Assembly (NCBI RefSeq): GCF_900078685.2
Contig: NZ_LT546166.1
Span: 2,262,287-2,326,286 of the forward strand
Source of the DNA: Mycolicibacter icosiumassiliensis
GTDB taxonomy: Bacteria; Actinomycetota; Actinomycetes; Mycobacteriales; Mycobacteriaceae
Direction of reading: 5' to 3'
DNA length: 64,000 nucleotides
Under the pieces are notes generated by a model. The model saw only the letters and a program-made list of their open reading frames with translations, searched no databases and had not been told where the DNA came from. The first letter of the stretch is position 1; each line of letters begins with the position of its first letter. This document shows positions 17,130 to 27,531 of the stretch, one piece after another. The position numbers and the translations under genes are program-made.

Positions 17130-18104
17130 ATGAAGGCAGCAGTGATCGAGGCATTGGGGCAGGCGCCGGTATACGCCGATTTCCCCGAGCCCGAAGCGCG
17201 GGATGATGCGGTGGTCGCGACGGTGGAGGCGGCGGCCCTGACCAACCTGACCCGTGGGCTGGTGTCCGGGAAACACTATGGCAGTTCGGGTCTGGTGCTG
17301 CCCGGGGTGGCCGGCGTGGACGGCGTGGCTCGTCTGGCCGACGGGCGCCGGGTTTACGGTACAGCCGTATCCCCGTACGGCATGATGGCCGAACGTACCC
17401 TGATGCCCCCGGGCCGGACCGTCGAGCTGCCCGACGGCATCGACTCGGTACTCGCCGCGGCCGCACCCAATCCCGGTGTGTCGGCGTGGGTGTCGCTACG
17501 GCATGCCGCGGGTGTCCGCCCCGAGCATCACGTGTTGGTGCTGGGCGCGACGGGCGTCACCGGGTCGCTGGCGGTTCAGTTGGCCAAAACCGAGTTCGGG
17601 GTGCAGCGGGTGGTTGCCGTGGGGCGCGACGCCGGCCGGCTCGACTGGCTGCGTAGCGTCGGCGCCGATGAGGTGATCCGCTTGGGACACGACGACTTGG
17701 CGGCCCGGGTAGCTGCGGCACACCGCGATCGGCCCTTCGATGCGGTCATCGATTATCTGTGGGGCGAGCCGGCCGAACAGGTGTTGGCCGCCTTGGGTAA
17801 CCAGGGCCTGGGCGCCGTCGCCCACGCCACCCAATTCGTCCAGGTTGGCACCATGGCCGGCCCGACCATTAACCTCGCCGGTGGCATTCTGCGCAGCGCC
17901 GCGGTGACGCTGCGTGGCGTCGGCCTCGGCAGCGTGCCGATGGAGGTGCTGCGGCAGGCCAACCAGGAGTTCCTGCCGCGGCTGTTCGGCATGCTCGCCG
18001 GCGGCCACGTGCAGCTCACAACCCAGCGCCAGCCCTTGGCAGACGTCGAAAGGGTTTGGGCTCAGCGGGAACCGTCGGGTACTCGGGTGGTTTTTACGCC
18101 CTGA
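17130..18104 (+). CDS. Medium-chain NAD(P)H-dependent alcohol dehydrogenase/quinone oxidoreductase
   Basis: 324 aa, zinc-less MDR type: N-terminal GroES-like domain with VLPGVAGVDGVARL, then Rossmann domain VLVLGATGVTGSLAVQLAK and VVAVGRDAGRLDWLRSVGADEVI. No structural zinc cysteine cluster is seen. GGGAGG precedes the ATG. Probably reduces an electrophilic quinone or enone under MarR control (inference). It converges on the acyl-CoA dehydrogenase gene with a 10-bp gap. Confidence 0.88.
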   Translation: MKAAVIEALGQAPVYADFPEPEARDDAVVATVEAAALTNLTRGLVSGKHYGSSGLVLPGVAGVDGVARLADGRRVYGTAVSPYGMMAERTLMPPGRTVELPDGIDSVLAAAAPNPGVSAWVSLRHAAGVRPEHHVLVLGATGVTGSLAVQLAKTEFGVQRVVAVGRDAGRLDWLRSVGADEVIRLGHDDLAARVAAAHRDRPFDAVIDYLWGEPAEQVLAALGNQGLGAVAHATQFVQVGTMAGPTINLAGGILRSAAVTLRGVGLGSVPMEVLRQANQEFLPRLFGMLAGGHVQLTTQRQPLADVERVWAQREPSGTRVVFTP

Positions 18105-18114
18105 ACATCGCGGG

Positions 18115-19911
18115 TCAGAACCAGTCGGGCTGCACCTCCAGGGTCGTGCGATCCAGGCTTTTCAGCAGGTCGAGTTGCGGACCGGTCTTCGGCAGCTCGT
18201 AGCGGAAGAAATATCGGGCCGCCTGGCGTTTGCCGTCGAAGAAGTCCCCGGTGCGACCCTCGGCGGCCAACAATTGCTCCAGCCAGATCCAGGCGATCAC
18301 CACATGGCCGAAGGCTTCCAGGTAGATCGCACTGTTGGCCAGGGCGGCATCGATGTCACCAGCAGCGAACATGCCCGCGGTGACCGCCACCAGCCGCTGG
18401 ATCACCGTGTCGAGTTGGGCGGCCATAGCGGCTAATTCGCCGCCGGCCCGATGAGCGGCGGCGGTGCTCTCGGTCATCGCCTGGTGTAGTGCGGCCAAGT
18501 TGGCCCCGTCGTGCTGTACTACCTTGCGGCCTAATAGGTCCAGACTCTGGATGCCGTGGGTGCCCTCGTGGATCGGGTTGAGCCGGTTGTCTCGGTAGTG
18601 CTGCTCCACGTCGTACTCGCGGGTGTAGCCGTAGCCGCCGTGCACCTGGATCGCCAGGTCGTTGGCGGCCAGGCACCACTGCGACGGCCAGCTCTTGGCA
18701 ATCGGGGTGAGGATATCCAGCAGGGCGGTAGCGTGCTTGAGTTCCTGGTCGGATTCGGCGGTGTGCGCGATATCAACGAGCCGCGCGCAGTACAGCGCCA
18801 ACGCGAGCGCCCCCTCGACATAGGACTTCTGGGCCAGCAGCATCCGCTTGACATCCGCGTGTTCGATGATCGCAACCTGCGGCGCCGCAGCGTCTTTCGC
18901 CGTCGCCGGTCGGCCTTGCGGCCGGCTGCGTGCGTACTCCAGCGACTTCAGGTAGCCGGTGTAACCCAGCGCGATCGCACCCATACCCACGCCCAGGCGG
19001 GCTTCGTTCATCATGTGGAACATGTAGGTCAAGCCACGGTGCTCCTCGCCGACCAGATAGCCGACTGCGCCCGGCTCGCCGCCGGGTTGGTGGCCGCCCT
19101 CGCCAAAGTTGAGCACGGTGTTAGTGATTCCGCGATAGCCCATCTTGTGGTTGAGCCCGGCCAGCACGACGTCGTTGCGCTCACCCAGCGTGCCGTCGGG
19201 ATTCACCAGATACTTCGGCACGATGAACAGCGAGATTCCCTTGGTGCCGGCCGGACCGCCGGGGATCTTGGCCAGCACCAGGTGGACGATGTTTTCGGTC
19301 AGTTCGTGTTCACCGCCGGAGATCCACATCTTGGACCCGAACAGCCGGTAGGTGCCGTCGGCGCGCGGCTCCGCGCGGGTGGTGATGTCGGCCAGCGATG
19401 ATCCGGCCTGGGTCTCCGACAGGCACATGGTCCCGAAGAAGCGGCCGGCGAGCATGGGTTTGACGAAGGCGGTGATCTGTTCTTCGCTGCCGAACTTGGC
19501 GAGCAGGTTTGCGTTGGCCATGGTCAGCATCGGGTAGCCGGCGGTGCTGACGTTGGCGGCGAATAGCCAGGCGAAGCCGGCCTGGGCCACCGTTGCCGGC
19601 AGCTGCGCACCGCCCAACGAGTAGTCCATGGCCATGCCGGTCAGCTCGGCCTCGGCGCAGGCCGCCAGTGCCTCCTTGACCTCACCGATGATGGTGACTG
19701 TCGTCCCGTCGAAGGTGGGTTCGTGGGCGTCGCTCTTCTTGTTGTGCGGGGCGAAATAGCGGGTCGCCAGCTGTTCGCACAGATCCAGCGTGTCGGAGAA
19801 GGTCTCTCGGGAGTGCTCGGAGAATCGGTCCCGACTGGTCAGTTCGTCGACGCGCAGCCAGTCGAACAGCAGGAAATCGAGGTCTTGCCGAGACAGCAGG
19901 GTGGACTTCAT
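18115..19911 (-). CDS. Acyl-CoA dehydrogenase, long (about 600 aa) type
   Basis: 598 aa, FAD-dependent. It has a short N-terminal helix domain, the FAD-binding segment MCLSETQAGSSLADITTRA, KMWISGGEHEL, the conserved LNHKMGYRGITNTVLNFG, and the C-terminal GGYGYTREYDVEQHYRDNRLNPIHEGTHGIQ helix bundle, followed by an extra C-terminal domain (about 480-598). This architecture is that of DmdC/FadE5-type enzymes. It lies 11 bp after mtr on the same strand, so it is co-transcribed with mycothione reductase. Specificity is not assignable. Confidence 0.9.
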   Translation of the reverse strand: MKSTLLSRQDLDFLLFDWLRVDELTSRDRFSEHSRETFSDTLDLCEQLATRYFAPHNKKSDAHEPTFDGTTVTIIGEVKEALAACAEAELTGMAMDYSLGGAQLPATVAQAGFAWLFAANVSTAGYPMLTMANANLLAKFGSEEQITAFVKPMLAGRFFGTMCLSETQAGSSLADITTRAEPRADGTYRLFGSKMWISGGEHELTENIVHLVLAKIPGGPAGTKGISLFIVPKYLVNPDGTLGERNDVVLAGLNHKMGYRGITNTVLNFGEGGHQPGGEPGAVGYLVGEEHRGLTYMFHMMNEARLGVGMGAIALGYTGYLKSLEYARSRPQGRPATAKDAAAPQVAIIEHADVKRMLLAQKSYVEGALALALYCARLVDIAHTAESDQELKHATALLDILTPIAKSWPSQWCLAANDLAIQVHGGYGYTREYDVEQHYRDNRLNPIHEGTHGIQSLDLLGRKVVQHDGANLAALHQAMTESTAAAHRAGGELAAMAAQLDTVIQRLVAVTAGMFAAGDIDAALANSAIYLEAFGHVVIAWIWLEQLLAAEGRTGDFFDGKRQAARYFFRYELPKTGPQLDLLKSLDRTTLEVQPDWF

Positions 19912-19922
19912 CTCCGATCCTT

Positions 19923-21302
19923 TCAGTGGAGCCCAAGTAGCGCGTTCTCAATGACCTCGGGCAGCGCTGGGTGGATCCAGTATTGACCGCGGGCCATCTC
20001 CGGCGCGGTGAGACCGAAGCTCATCGCCTGGATCAGCGGCTGGATGATCGACGACGCCTGGTAGCCCATGATGTGCGCTCCGAGCAGCCGTCCAGTGCCG
20101 CGTTCGGCGATCAGCTTGGCAAATCCGGTGCTGTCTTCCATGGCCCAGCCGTAGGCGACGTCCCCGTAATCCTGGATCTTCACCGAGATATCGAGACCCT
20201 TTGCCAAGGCCTCTGTTTCGGTCAATCCGACCGCCGCGATCTGCGGATCGGTGAAGACCGCGGCCGGCACATAACGGTGATCGGTGATCCGCATCGAGTC
20301 CACGTCGTCCCAGTCGCACAGCAGATTGTGTTGCACCACCCTGGCCTCGTGGTTGGCGACGTGCTTGAGCTCATACGGCGAGGACACATCGCCGAGCGCG
20401 AAAACTCCGCGCGCCGAGGTTCGTTGGTATTTGTCGACGCTTATCCGCCCGCCGGCGACCGTGACACCGGCCTGCTCGGCGTCCAGCAGGTCACCGTTGG
20501 GAACCCGTCCGGTGGCCACCAGCATCGCATCGGCCCGCAGGACCGAGCCGTCGTCAAGCTCCAGGACGACGCCAGCGCCATCGTTGCGCGCTGCGACCAC
20601 ATTGCGATGCGTGCGCAGCTCCCACTTGGCCGCGGCGATCCGGGTGAACCGTTCTGCCACGGTCTCGTCGCAGTGCCGCAGCAAAGTCGAGCCGCGGATC
20701 ACCACGGTCACCCGGACACTTAAGGCGGAGAACACGTGGGCGAACTCGGCGGCGATGAAGCCGCCGCCGACGATCACCAAGTGCTCGGGCAGCTCGGCGA
20801 TCCGCATCACGTCGTCGCTGGTGTAGTAGCGGACCCCGCTGTCGGCGATAACCGGCGGCACCACCGAGCGCGACCCGGCCGCGATCACCACCTGGTCGGC
20901 GCTGAACTGTTCACCGCCGGCGGTGAGCAGTAGGTACCGGCCGTCGGAGCCGACCGGACCGAACCGGGTGTGCTCGCCGTAGACGTCGACGCCTCGCAGG
21001 CTGCGGCGATACTGCTCGCCGCCGGCGGCGATCGGGTCGATCCGCCCGAACACCCGCGAGACGATGTCGTTCCAGCGCACGCCGTCGATGTGAGCATCAA
21101 TCCCGTATCGCGACGCCTCGGTCACCGTCTTGGCCACCTCGGCGGCGTAGACGAACATCTTGGTCGGGATGCAGCCCACATTGAGGCAGGTGCCGCCGAA
21201 AGTGCCCTGTTCGCAGATCGCCACCCGCTTGTCGGCGTAGCGCTCGTCGAGAATGCTGTTGCCCGAACCGGTTCCGATGATCGCCAGGTCGTAGCTCTCC
21301 AT
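19923..21302 (-). CDS. mtr: Mycothione reductase
   Basis: NADPH-dependent flavin disulfide reductase that keeps mycothiol reduced. The redox pair is in [13 protein letters not shown] (Cys at about 39 and 44). It also has the FAD motif [13 protein letters not shown] motif [15 protein letters not shown], and the C-terminal [14 protein letters not shown] with the catalytic His-Glu contributed by the partner subunit. 459 aa, identical in length to Rv2855. TAGGCT lies 6 nt before the ATG, a leaderless geometry. It is divergent from mqo. Confidence 0.96.
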   Translation of the reverse strand: MESYDLAIIGTGSGNSILDERYADKRVAICEQGTFGGTCLNVGCIPTKMFVYAAEVAKTVTEASRYGIDAHIDGVRWNDIVSRVFGRIDPIAAGGEQYRRSLRGVDVYGEHTRFGPVGSDGRYLLLTAGGEQFSADQVVIAAGSRSVVPPVIADSGVRYYTSDDVMRIAELPEHLVIVGGGFIAAEFAHVFSALSVRVTVVIRGSTLLRHCDETVAERFTRIAAAKWELRTHRNVVAARNDGAGVVLELDDGSVLRADAMLVATGRVPNGDLLDAEQAGVTVAGGRISVDKYQRTSARGVFALGDVSSPYELKHVANHEARVVQHNLLCDWDDVDSMRITDHRYVPAAVFTDPQIAAVGLTETEALAKGLDISVKIQDYGDVAYGWAMEDSTGFAKLIAERGTGRLLGAHIMGYQASSIIQPLIQAMSFGLTAPEMARGQYWIHPALPEVIENALLGLH

Positions 21303-21328
21303 TGCGTCAGCCTAAAGGGTGTGCGGGC

Positions 21329-21334
21329 TAATCT
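21329..21334 (+). promoter_or_regulatory. Leaderless -10 element of mqo (TAATCT)
   Basis: TAATCT is followed by 7 nt and then the GTG at 21342; no ribosome-binding site is present. Confidence 0.5.
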
Positions 21335-21341
21335 GAGGGGC

Positions 21342-22811
21342 GTGTCCCCATCGGCTGCGACCGAGATGACCGACGTTGTGCTGATCGGCGCGGGCATCAT
21401 GAGCGCCACCTTGGGGGCGATGCTGCGCCGCCTGGAACCCGATGCCGCGATCACCGTCGTCGAGCGGTTGGATTCCGCCGCCGGCGAGAGCAGCGATCCG
21501 TGGAACAACGCCGGCACCGGCCACGCGGGGCTGTGCGAGCTGTTCTACACACCACAGCGGCCCGACGGCTCGATCGATATCGCCAAAGCGGTGCGCGTCA
21601 ACGAGCAGTTCCAGGTGACCCGGCAGTTCTGGGCGTATGCCGTGGAGAACGGCCTGCTGGAGGATCCGCGTGACTTCGTGCAGCCGATCCCGCACGTCAG
21701 CTTCGTGCACGGCGCCGACGGCGTGGATTACCTGCGAAGGCGTCATCGTGCGCTGGCCGGCAACCCGTTGTTCGCCGGCACCGACTTCATCACCGACTTC
21801 GGTGAATTCGCCGCGCGCCTGCCCGCGATGGCCGCCGGGAGAGACCCCGACGTGCCGGTGGCCCTGGACTGGGCTCCGCACGGCACCGATGTCGACTTCG
21901 GTGCGCTGACCGGCCAGCTGATCGGCTACGGCGTGCGTCACGGCACCGCGGTGCTCTTCGGCCACGAGGTGCGTTCGCTGGGCCGGGAGTCCGACGGCAG
22001 CTGGACGCTGCGTCTGGCCAGCCGGCGAACCGGTGAAACCCGAAGGCTCAATGCCAAGTTCGTCTTTGTCGGCGCCGGGGGAGCGACCCTGGGCCTGCTG
22101 CAGCGCTCGGGAATCCCCGAAGTGCGGGGCTTCGGCGGCTTCCCGATCGGCGGGGTGTTCCTGCGCTGCGGGGACGCCGAGCTCACCGCCGCACACCGCG
22201 CCAAGGTGTACGGCGCCCCGGTCCCGGGCGCGCCGTCGACGACCGCTCCGCACCTGGACGCCCGGATGGTCGACGGAGCGTCCTGGCTGCTGTTCGGACC
22301 GTTTGCCGGCTGGTCGCCGAAGTTCCTCAAACACGGTCGGTCCACGGACCTGCCGAGGTCGGTCCGCTTCGACAACGTGCGGTCGCTGCTGGGCGCCGGG
22401 ATCCGGGAGCGCGAACTGGTCGGGTACTTGCTCGGCCAACTGCGGCGAACGCACGCCACCCGTGTCGAGGCGCTGCGGGAATTTCTGCCGGATGCGGATG
22501 ACGCGCACTGGCATGAGATCCGGGCGGGCCAGCGGGTGCAGGTGATCCGCGGCGAACAGCTCGATTTCGACACCACGATCGTCAGCGCCGGCGACGGCAG
22601 CATCGCGGGACTACTCGGCGCCTCGCCCGGGGCCTCGACCGCGGTGCCGGCCATGCTGGAGGTACTGGCGCGCTGTTTCGCCGGGACGTTCGCCGACTGG
22701 CTGCCGACGCTCAAAGAGATGGTGCCCTCGCTGGGCAGGCGACTCTCCGACGAACCTGCCTTGTTCGAGCAAGTGTGGGAGTGGGGCAGCCAACAGCTTC
22801 AGCTGTGTTGA
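21342..22811 (+). CDS. mqo: Malate:quinone oxidoreductase
   Basis: FAD enzyme of the membrane periphery passing electrons from malate to the quinone pool. It has the dinucleotide motif [12 protein letters not shown], the family signature [14 protein letters not shown], and [17 protein letters not shown] and [10 protein letters not shown]. 489 aa versus about 493 in M. tuberculosis (Rv2852c). GTG at 21342 is supported by the -10 spacing; ATG at 21366 is an alternative. The PE_PGRS and hydrolase genes that separate mtr from mqo in H37Rv are missing here. Confidence 0.95.
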   Translation: MSPSAATEMTDVVLIGAGIMSATLGAMLRRLEPDAAITVVERLDSAAGESSDPWNNAGTGHAGLCELFYTPQRPDGSIDIAKAVRVNEQFQVTRQFWAYAVENGLLEDPRDFVQPIPHVSFVHGADGVDYLRRRHRALAGNPLFAGTDFITDFGEFAARLPAMAAGRDPDVPVALDWAPHGTDVDFGALTGQLIGYGVRHGTAVLFGHEVRSLGRESDGSWTLRLASRRTGETRRLNAKFVFVGAGGATLGLLQRSGIPEVRGFGGFPIGGVFLRCGDAELTAAHRAKVYGAPVPGAPSTTAPHLDARMVDGASWLLFGPFAGWSPKFLKHGRSTDLPRSVRFDNVRSLLGAGIRERELVGYLLGQLRRTHATRVEALREFLPDADDAHWHEIRAGQRVQVIRGEQLDFDTTIVSAGDGSIAGLLGASPGASTAVPAMLEVLARCFAGTFADWLPTLKEMVPSLGRRLSDEPALFEQVWEWGSQQLQLC

Positions 22812-22817
22812 GACCAC

Positions 22818-22823
22818 TAGAGT
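22818..22823 (+). promoter_or_regulatory. Leaderless -10 element of cysG (TAGAGT)
   Basis: TAGAGT, 6 nt, then GTG at 22830 in the 18-bp gap after mqo. Confidence 0.45.
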
Positions 22824-22829
22824 TATCGG

Positions 22830-24035
22830 GTGACCGAGAACCCCTACCTGGCTGGTTTACGGCTGGCCGGCCGCAAGGTTGTTGTTGTGGGCGCGGGAAG
22901 CGTCGCGCAGCGACGACTTCCCCTGCTGGTGGACAGCGGCGCGCAGGTGCTGGTGATCGCACCCAGCGCCACCCCGGCGGTCGAAGCGCTGCCCGGCATC
23001 ACGCTGGTCCCGCGCACCTACCGCGACGGGGATCTGGCTGATGCCTGGTACGCCATCGCGGCCACCAACGACCCGGAGGTCAACGCCGCGATTGTGGCGG
23101 AAGCCGACCGTCGCCAGATCTTCTGTGTGCGCGCCGATCTGGCCGTCGAGGGATCTGCGGTGACCCCGGCTACCTTCGGTTACTCCGGGCTGTCGGTGGG
23201 CGTCCTGGCCGGCGGCGAGCACAACCGGTCGGCAGCGATCCGCTCGGCGATCCGGGAGGCCCTGCAGAACGGCACAATCACTGCGGCGGCAGAGGCGACA
23301 TCGGACGTGGTGCGCGGCGGTGTGGCGTTGGTCGGTGGCGGACCCGGCGATCCGGAACTGATCACGGTGCGCGGCCGTCGCATGCTCTCGCACGCCGACG
23401 TCGTGGTGGCCGACCGGCTCGCCCCACCCGAACTGCTCGCCGAACTGCCCCCGAACGTCGAAGTCATCGACGCCGCCAAGATCCCCTACGGGCGGGCAAT
23501 GGCGCAGGACGCCATCAACGCGCTGATGATCGACCGCGCCCAGGCCGGCAAGTTCGTGGTGCGCCTCAAGGGCGGCGACCCGTTCGTGTTCGCGCGCGGC
23601 TACGAGGAGGTACTGGCCTGCGCCGACGCCGGCATCCCGGTGACGGTTGTGCCAGGTGTGACCAGTGCCATAGCGGTCCCGGCCTTGGCCGGGGTGCCGG
23701 TCACGCATCGGGCCGTGAACCACGAGTTTGTGGTGGTCAGCGGGCATGTTGCGCCCGACGATCCCGAATCGTTAGTGAATTGGGATGCCCTGGCCGCAAT
23801 GCGCGGAACCATCGTGTTGCTGATGGCCATCGAACGCATCGAGCAGTTCAGTGCCGTGCTGCAAAAGGGCGGGCGACCTGCGGATACACCGGTTCTAGTG
23901 GTGCAGCACGGCACCACGCCGGCCCAGCACACGTTGCGAGCGACCCTGGCCGACGCGCCCGAGAAGATCCGCGCGGAGGGCATCCGGCCTCCCGCGATCG
24001 TGATTATCGGGGCCGTCGCCGGTTTCGGGGTTTAA
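22830..24035 (+). CDS. cysG: Siroheme synthase: precorrin-2 dehydrogenase / uroporphyrinogen-III C-methyltransferase
   Basis: 401-aa fusion. Residues about 1-155 form the NAD-dependent dehydrogenase/ferrochelatase part (VVVGAGSVAQRRLPLLVDSG, AATNDPEVNAAIVAEADR). Residues about 165-400 are the SAM-dependent methyltransferase (LVGGGPGDPELITVRGRRML, VRLKGGDPFVFARG, VVPGVTSAIAVPA). The product is siroheme for sulfite and nitrite reductases. It matches Rv2847c. The cobO, cobB and chelatase genes that precede it in H37Rv are not in this window. Confidence 0.94.
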   Translation: MTENPYLAGLRLAGRKVVVVGAGSVAQRRLPLLVDSGAQVLVIAPSATPAVEALPGITLVPRTYRDGDLADAWYAIAATNDPEVNAAIVAEADRRQIFCVRADLAVEGSAVTPATFGYSGLSVGVLAGGEHNRSAAIRSAIREALQNGTITAAAEATSDVVRGGVALVGGGPGDPELITVRGRRMLSHADVVVADRLAPPELLAELPPNVEVIDAAKIPYGRAMAQDAINALMIDRAQAGKFVVRLKGGDPFVFARGYEEVLACADAGIPVTVVPGVTSAIAVPALAGVPVTHRAVNHEFVVVSGHVAPDDPESLVNWDALAAMRGTIVLLMAIERIEQFSAVLQKGGRPADTPVLVVQHGTTPAQHTLRATLADAPEKIRAEGIRPPAIVIIGAVAGFGV

Positions 24036-24068
24036 ACAGCTCTTAATATTACTGTAGGGTAGCCGCTT

Positions 24069-25649
24069 ATGACTGCACTCGATGATGCAGGGCGGGCGAC
24101 CGCGCAGTTGTCCGAAGGTGCGGGCGGGGCGGCTCCCCGAGGGCGCACCGGCTCCGAACTGGTGAGCCGGACCAGCAAGTATGTGTCGTCCTGGCTGCCT
24201 TCTCGTCGCTTTATCTACGCCGTGATCGCTATCGGTGGCATGCAGTTGCTGGCCACCATGGACAGCACTGTCGCGATCGTCGCGCTCCCTAAGATCCAAG
24301 ACGATCTGGGCCTGTCCGACGCCGGCCGTGGCTGGGTGATCAGTGCCTACGTGCTGACCTTCGGCGGGCTGATGCTGCTCGGCGGCCGACTCGGCGACAC
24401 CATCGGCCGCAAGCGCACCTTCATCAGCGGGGTTGCGCTGTTCACCATCGCGTCGGTCCTGTGCGCGGTGGCCTGGGATGCCCCCACGCTGGTCATCGCG
24501 CGACTGTTGCAGGGCGTCGGCTCGGCCATCGCCTCGCCGACCGCACTGGCGCTGATCGCCACTACCTTCCCGAAGGGGCCGGCCCGCAATGCCGCAACCG
24601 CGGTATTCGGTGCGATGACCGCCGTCGGGTCGGTGATGGGCCTGGTGGTCGGCGGTGCGCTGACCGAGTTGTCGTGGCGCCTGGCCTTTGGTGTCAACGT
24701 CCCGATCGGCCTGCTGATGATTTACCTGGCTCGCACCGCGCTGACCGAGACCCATCGAGAGCGGATGAAGCTCGACGCGGCCGGGGCGCTGCTGGCGACC
24801 CTGGGCTGCACCGCGGCGGTGTTCGCGTTCACGATCGGCCCGGAGAAGGGCTGGATCTCCGTCCTCACCATCGGCTCGGGCGCGGTCGCGATCGTGGCGA
24901 TGCTGGCGTTCGCCGTTGTCGAGCGCACCGCCGAGAACCCGGTGGTGCCGTTCAGTCTGTTCAAGGACCGCAACCGGCTGGCGACCTTCGCGGCGATCTT
25001 CCTCGCCGGCGGGGTGTTGTTCACCGTGACCGTGACTATCGGCCTGTACGTGCAGGATCTGATGGGCTACTCCGCGCTGCGCGCCGGCGTCGGGTTCATT
25101 CCCTTCGTCATCGGGCTGGGCATCGGCCTGGCGGCGTCCTCCCAGTTGGTGCGCCGGTTCCCGCCCCGGGCGCTGGTGATCGCCGGTGGCGTCGTGGTGC
25201 TGGGGGCGATGATCTACGGCTCGACCGTCGACCGGAACCTCCCGTACTTCCCGAACTTCGTCACACTGATCGTGCTCGGCGGTCTCGGCATAGGCATGAT
25301 CGTGGTGCCGCTGACCCTGTCGGCGATCACCGGTGTGGGCTTCGACCAGATTGGCCCCACCTCGGCGATCGCCCTGATGCTGCAGAACCTCGGCGGCCCG
25401 ATTGTGCTGGCGATCATCCAGGCCGTCATCACCTCGCGCACCCTCTACCTCGGCGGCACCAATATGCCGGTCAAAACTATGAACCCCGCGCAGATCGCCG
25501 CGCTGGACGCCGGCTACACCTACGGCCTGCTGTGGGTGGCCGCGGTGGCGGTCCTGGTCGGCGCGATCTCCCTGCTGATCGGTTACACCGCCAAGCAGGT
25601 CGCGCATGCCCAGGACGTGCAGGACGCCTTCGGCGCCGGCAACCTGTAA
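24069..25649 (+). CDS. efpA: EfpA, 14-TM major facilitator efflux pump
   Basis: 526-aa MFS protein of the QacA/DHA2 type. Motif D1-like MDSTVAIVALPKIQDDLGLS is in TM1, motif A GGRLGDTIGRKR in the TM2-3 loop, and motif C-like GSVMGLVVGGALTELSWRLAFGVNVPIGL in TM5-6. Hydrophobic segments continue to residue about 505. It exports drugs or lipids across the plasma membrane. TAGGGT lies 8 nt before the ATG and a short AT-rich stretch precedes it. It matches Rv2846c between cysG and proS. Confidence 0.95.
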   Translation: MTALDDAGRATAQLSEGAGGAAPRGRTGSELVSRTSKYVSSWLPSRRFIYAVIAIGGMQLLATMDSTVAIVALPKIQDDLGLSDAGRGWVISAYVLTFGGLMLLGGRLGDTIGRKRTFISGVALFTIASVLCAVAWDAPTLVIARLLQGVGSAIASPTALALIATTFPKGPARNAATAVFGAMTAVGSVMGLVVGGALTELSWRLAFGVNVPIGLLMIYLARTALTETHRERMKLDAAGALLATLGCTAAVFAFTIGPEKGWISVLTIGSGAVAIVAMLAFAVVERTAENPVVPFSLFKDRNRLATFAAIFLAGGVLFTVTVTIGLYVQDLMGYSALRAGVGFIPFVIGLGIGLAASSQLVRRFPPRALVIAGGVVVLGAMIYGSTVDRNLPYFPNFVTLIVLGGLGIGMIVVPLTLSAITGVGFDQIGPTSAIALMLQNLGGPIVLAIIQAVITSRTLYLGGTNMPVKTMNPAQIAALDAGYTYGLLWVAAVAVLVGAISLLIGYTAKQVAHAQDVQDAFGAGNL

Positions 25650-25775
25650 CTTCGGCCGGAGGCTGAATTGCCGCGCGGGGGAATCCCCGTCGGCGGGCCG
25701 GTCGTGGAGGCCGGGAGCTGTACGGGCGCCGGGCAAGTCCGCGGCTGCTCGCGGCTGAAGATAGGCTCTCCCGCT

Positions 25776-27530
25776 GTGATCACCCGGATGTCCGAACTGT
25801 TCCTGCGCACCCTGCGCGACGACCCCGCCGATGCCGAAGTCCCCAGCCACAAGCTGCTGATCCGGGCCGGCTACATCCGGCCGATCGCACCCGGTCTGTA
25901 CAGCTGGCTGCCGCTGGGTCTGCGGGTGCTGCGCAACATCGAGCGAGTGGTCCGCGAGGAGATGAACGCCATCGGCGGCCAGGAGATCCTGTTCCCGGCG
26001 CTGCTGCCGCGCGCACCGTATGAGACCACCAACCGCTGGACCGAATACGGCGACGGCCTGTTCCGGCTCAAGGACCGTCGCGACAACGACTACCTGCTGG
26101 GCCCCACCCACGAGGAACTGTTCACCCTGACGGTCAAGGGGGAGTACAACTCCTACAAGGACTTCCCGGTGGTGCTGTACCAGATCCAGACCAAGTACCG
26201 CGATGAGGCGCGGCCGCGGGCCGGCATCCTGCGCGGCCGGGAATTCGTGATGAAGGACTCCTATTCCTTCGACGTCGACGACGCCGGTCTAGCCACTGCC
26301 TACGAGGCGCACCGGGCGGCCTATCAGAAGATCTTCGACCGGCTAGGGGTGCGGTATGTGATCGTCTCCGCGGTCTCGGGTGCCATGGGCGGATCAGCCT
26401 CCGAGGAATTCCTCGCCGAGAGCGCGGTCGGTGAAGACACCTTCGTGCGCTGCCACGAGTCCGGCTACGCCGCCAACGTCGAAGCGGTGACCACCGCCCG
26501 CCCCGAGCCGCGACCGGTCGATGGCTTGGCCGAGCCGCAGATTCACGACACCGGCGATACTCCGACGATCGCCACCCTGGTGGAGTGGGCCAACGGCGCG
26601 CTGGGTCGCAGTGTCACCGCCGCCGACACCCTCAAGAACGTCCTGCTCAAGGTCCGCCAGCCCGACGGCGACTGGGAGCTGCTGGGCATCGGGGTCCCGG
26701 GCGACCGCGAGATCGATGAGAAGCGGCTCGGCGCGGCGCTCGAACCCGCCGAGTACGCACTGCTCGGCGACGGCGATTTCGCCAAACACCCCTTCCTGGT
26801 GAAGGGCTACATCGGGCCGAAAGCGCTGCAGGACAACGGGGTACGTTACCTGGTCGATCCCCGTGTGGTGGACGGCACCAGCTGGATTACCGGCGCCGAC
26901 GCACCCGGCAAGCACGTCGTAGGGCTGGTAGCCGGGCGCGATTTCCATGCCGACGGCACCATCGAGGCGGCCGAGGTCCGCGACGGGGACCCGTCACCGG
27001 ACGGGGCCGGCCCGCTGGTCAGCGCCCGGGGCATCGAGATCGCGCACATCTTCCAGCTGGGCCGCAAGTACACCGACGCGTTCGCGGTCGACGTGCTCGG
27101 CGAGGATGGTCGGCCGGTGCGGCTCACCATGGGTTCCTACGGCGTCGGCGTCTCCCGGCTGGTGGCTGTCATCGCCGAACAGCAGCATGACGAGCTGGGC
27201 CTGCGTTGGCCGTCGCAGGTCGCTCCGTTCGACGTGCACGTGGTGATCGCCAACAAGGACGAGGCCGCGCGCGCGGGCGCGACCGACTTGGCCGCCGAAC
27301 TGGACCGGCTTGGTCTGGAGGTGCTCTTCGACGACCGCACCGCGTCACCCGGAGTGAAGTTCAAGGACGCCGAACTGCTCGGCATGCCGTTGGTGGTGGT
27401 GGTCGGCCGCGGTTGGGCCGACGGGGTCGTCGAACTGCGGGATCGTTTCTCCGGGGAGAAGCGGGAACTTGCCGTCGGCGCCGAGTTGGCCGGGCAGATC
27501 TTGGCTGCGGTTCGCGGGAAGGTCGGCTAG
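25776..27530 (+). CDS. proS: Prolyl-tRNA synthetase
   Basis: Class-II synthetase charging tRNA-Pro in the cytosol. Motif 2-type segment [28 protein letters not shown] and motif 3 [13 protein letters not shown] are present, with a YbaK-like editing insertion at about residues 220-400 and the anticodon domain at the end. The GTG at 25776 ([13 protein letters not shown]) matches the known start of Rv2845c; the frame is open further upstream but unlike any family member. Product 584 aa. TAGGCT is 8 nt upstream. Confidence 0.96.
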   Translation: MITRMSELFLRTLRDDPADAEVPSHKLLIRAGYIRPIAPGLYSWLPLGLRVLRNIERVVREEMNAIGGQEILFPALLPRAPYETTNRWTEYGDGLFRLKDRRDNDYLLGPTHEELFTLTVKGEYNSYKDFPVVLYQIQTKYRDEARPRAGILRGREFVMKDSYSFDVDDAGLATAYEAHRAAYQKIFDRLGVRYVIVSAVSGAMGGSASEEFLAESAVGEDTFVRCHESGYAANVEAVTTARPEPRPVDGLAEPQIHDTGDTPTIATLVEWANGALGRSVTAADTLKNVLLKVRQPDGDWELLGIGVPGDREIDEKRLGAALEPAEYALLGDGDFAKHPFLVKGYIGPKALQDNGVRYLVDPRVVDGTSWITGADAPGKHVVGLVAGRDFHADGTIEAAEVRDGDPSPDGAGPLVSARGIEIAHIFQLGRKYTDAFAVDVLGEDGRPVRLTMGSYGVGVSRLVAVIAEQQHDELGLRWPSQVAPFDVHVVIANKDEAARAGATDLAAELDRLGLEVLFDDRTASPGVKFKDAELLGMPLVVVVGRGWADGVVELRDRFSGEKRELAVGAELAGQILAAVRGKVG

Positions 27531-27531
27531 C

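Noticed and set aside
20970..21341. N-terminal extension of mqo upstream of 21342
   Set aside because: The upstream in-frame stretch is antisense to mtr, and the family length and -10 spacing fit GTG 21342.
23895..26111. A 738-aa minus-strand open frame opposite efpA and proS
   Set aside because: Antisense shadow: composition of Gly/Arg/His/Gln with no domain, while the plus strand encodes two well-known proteins.
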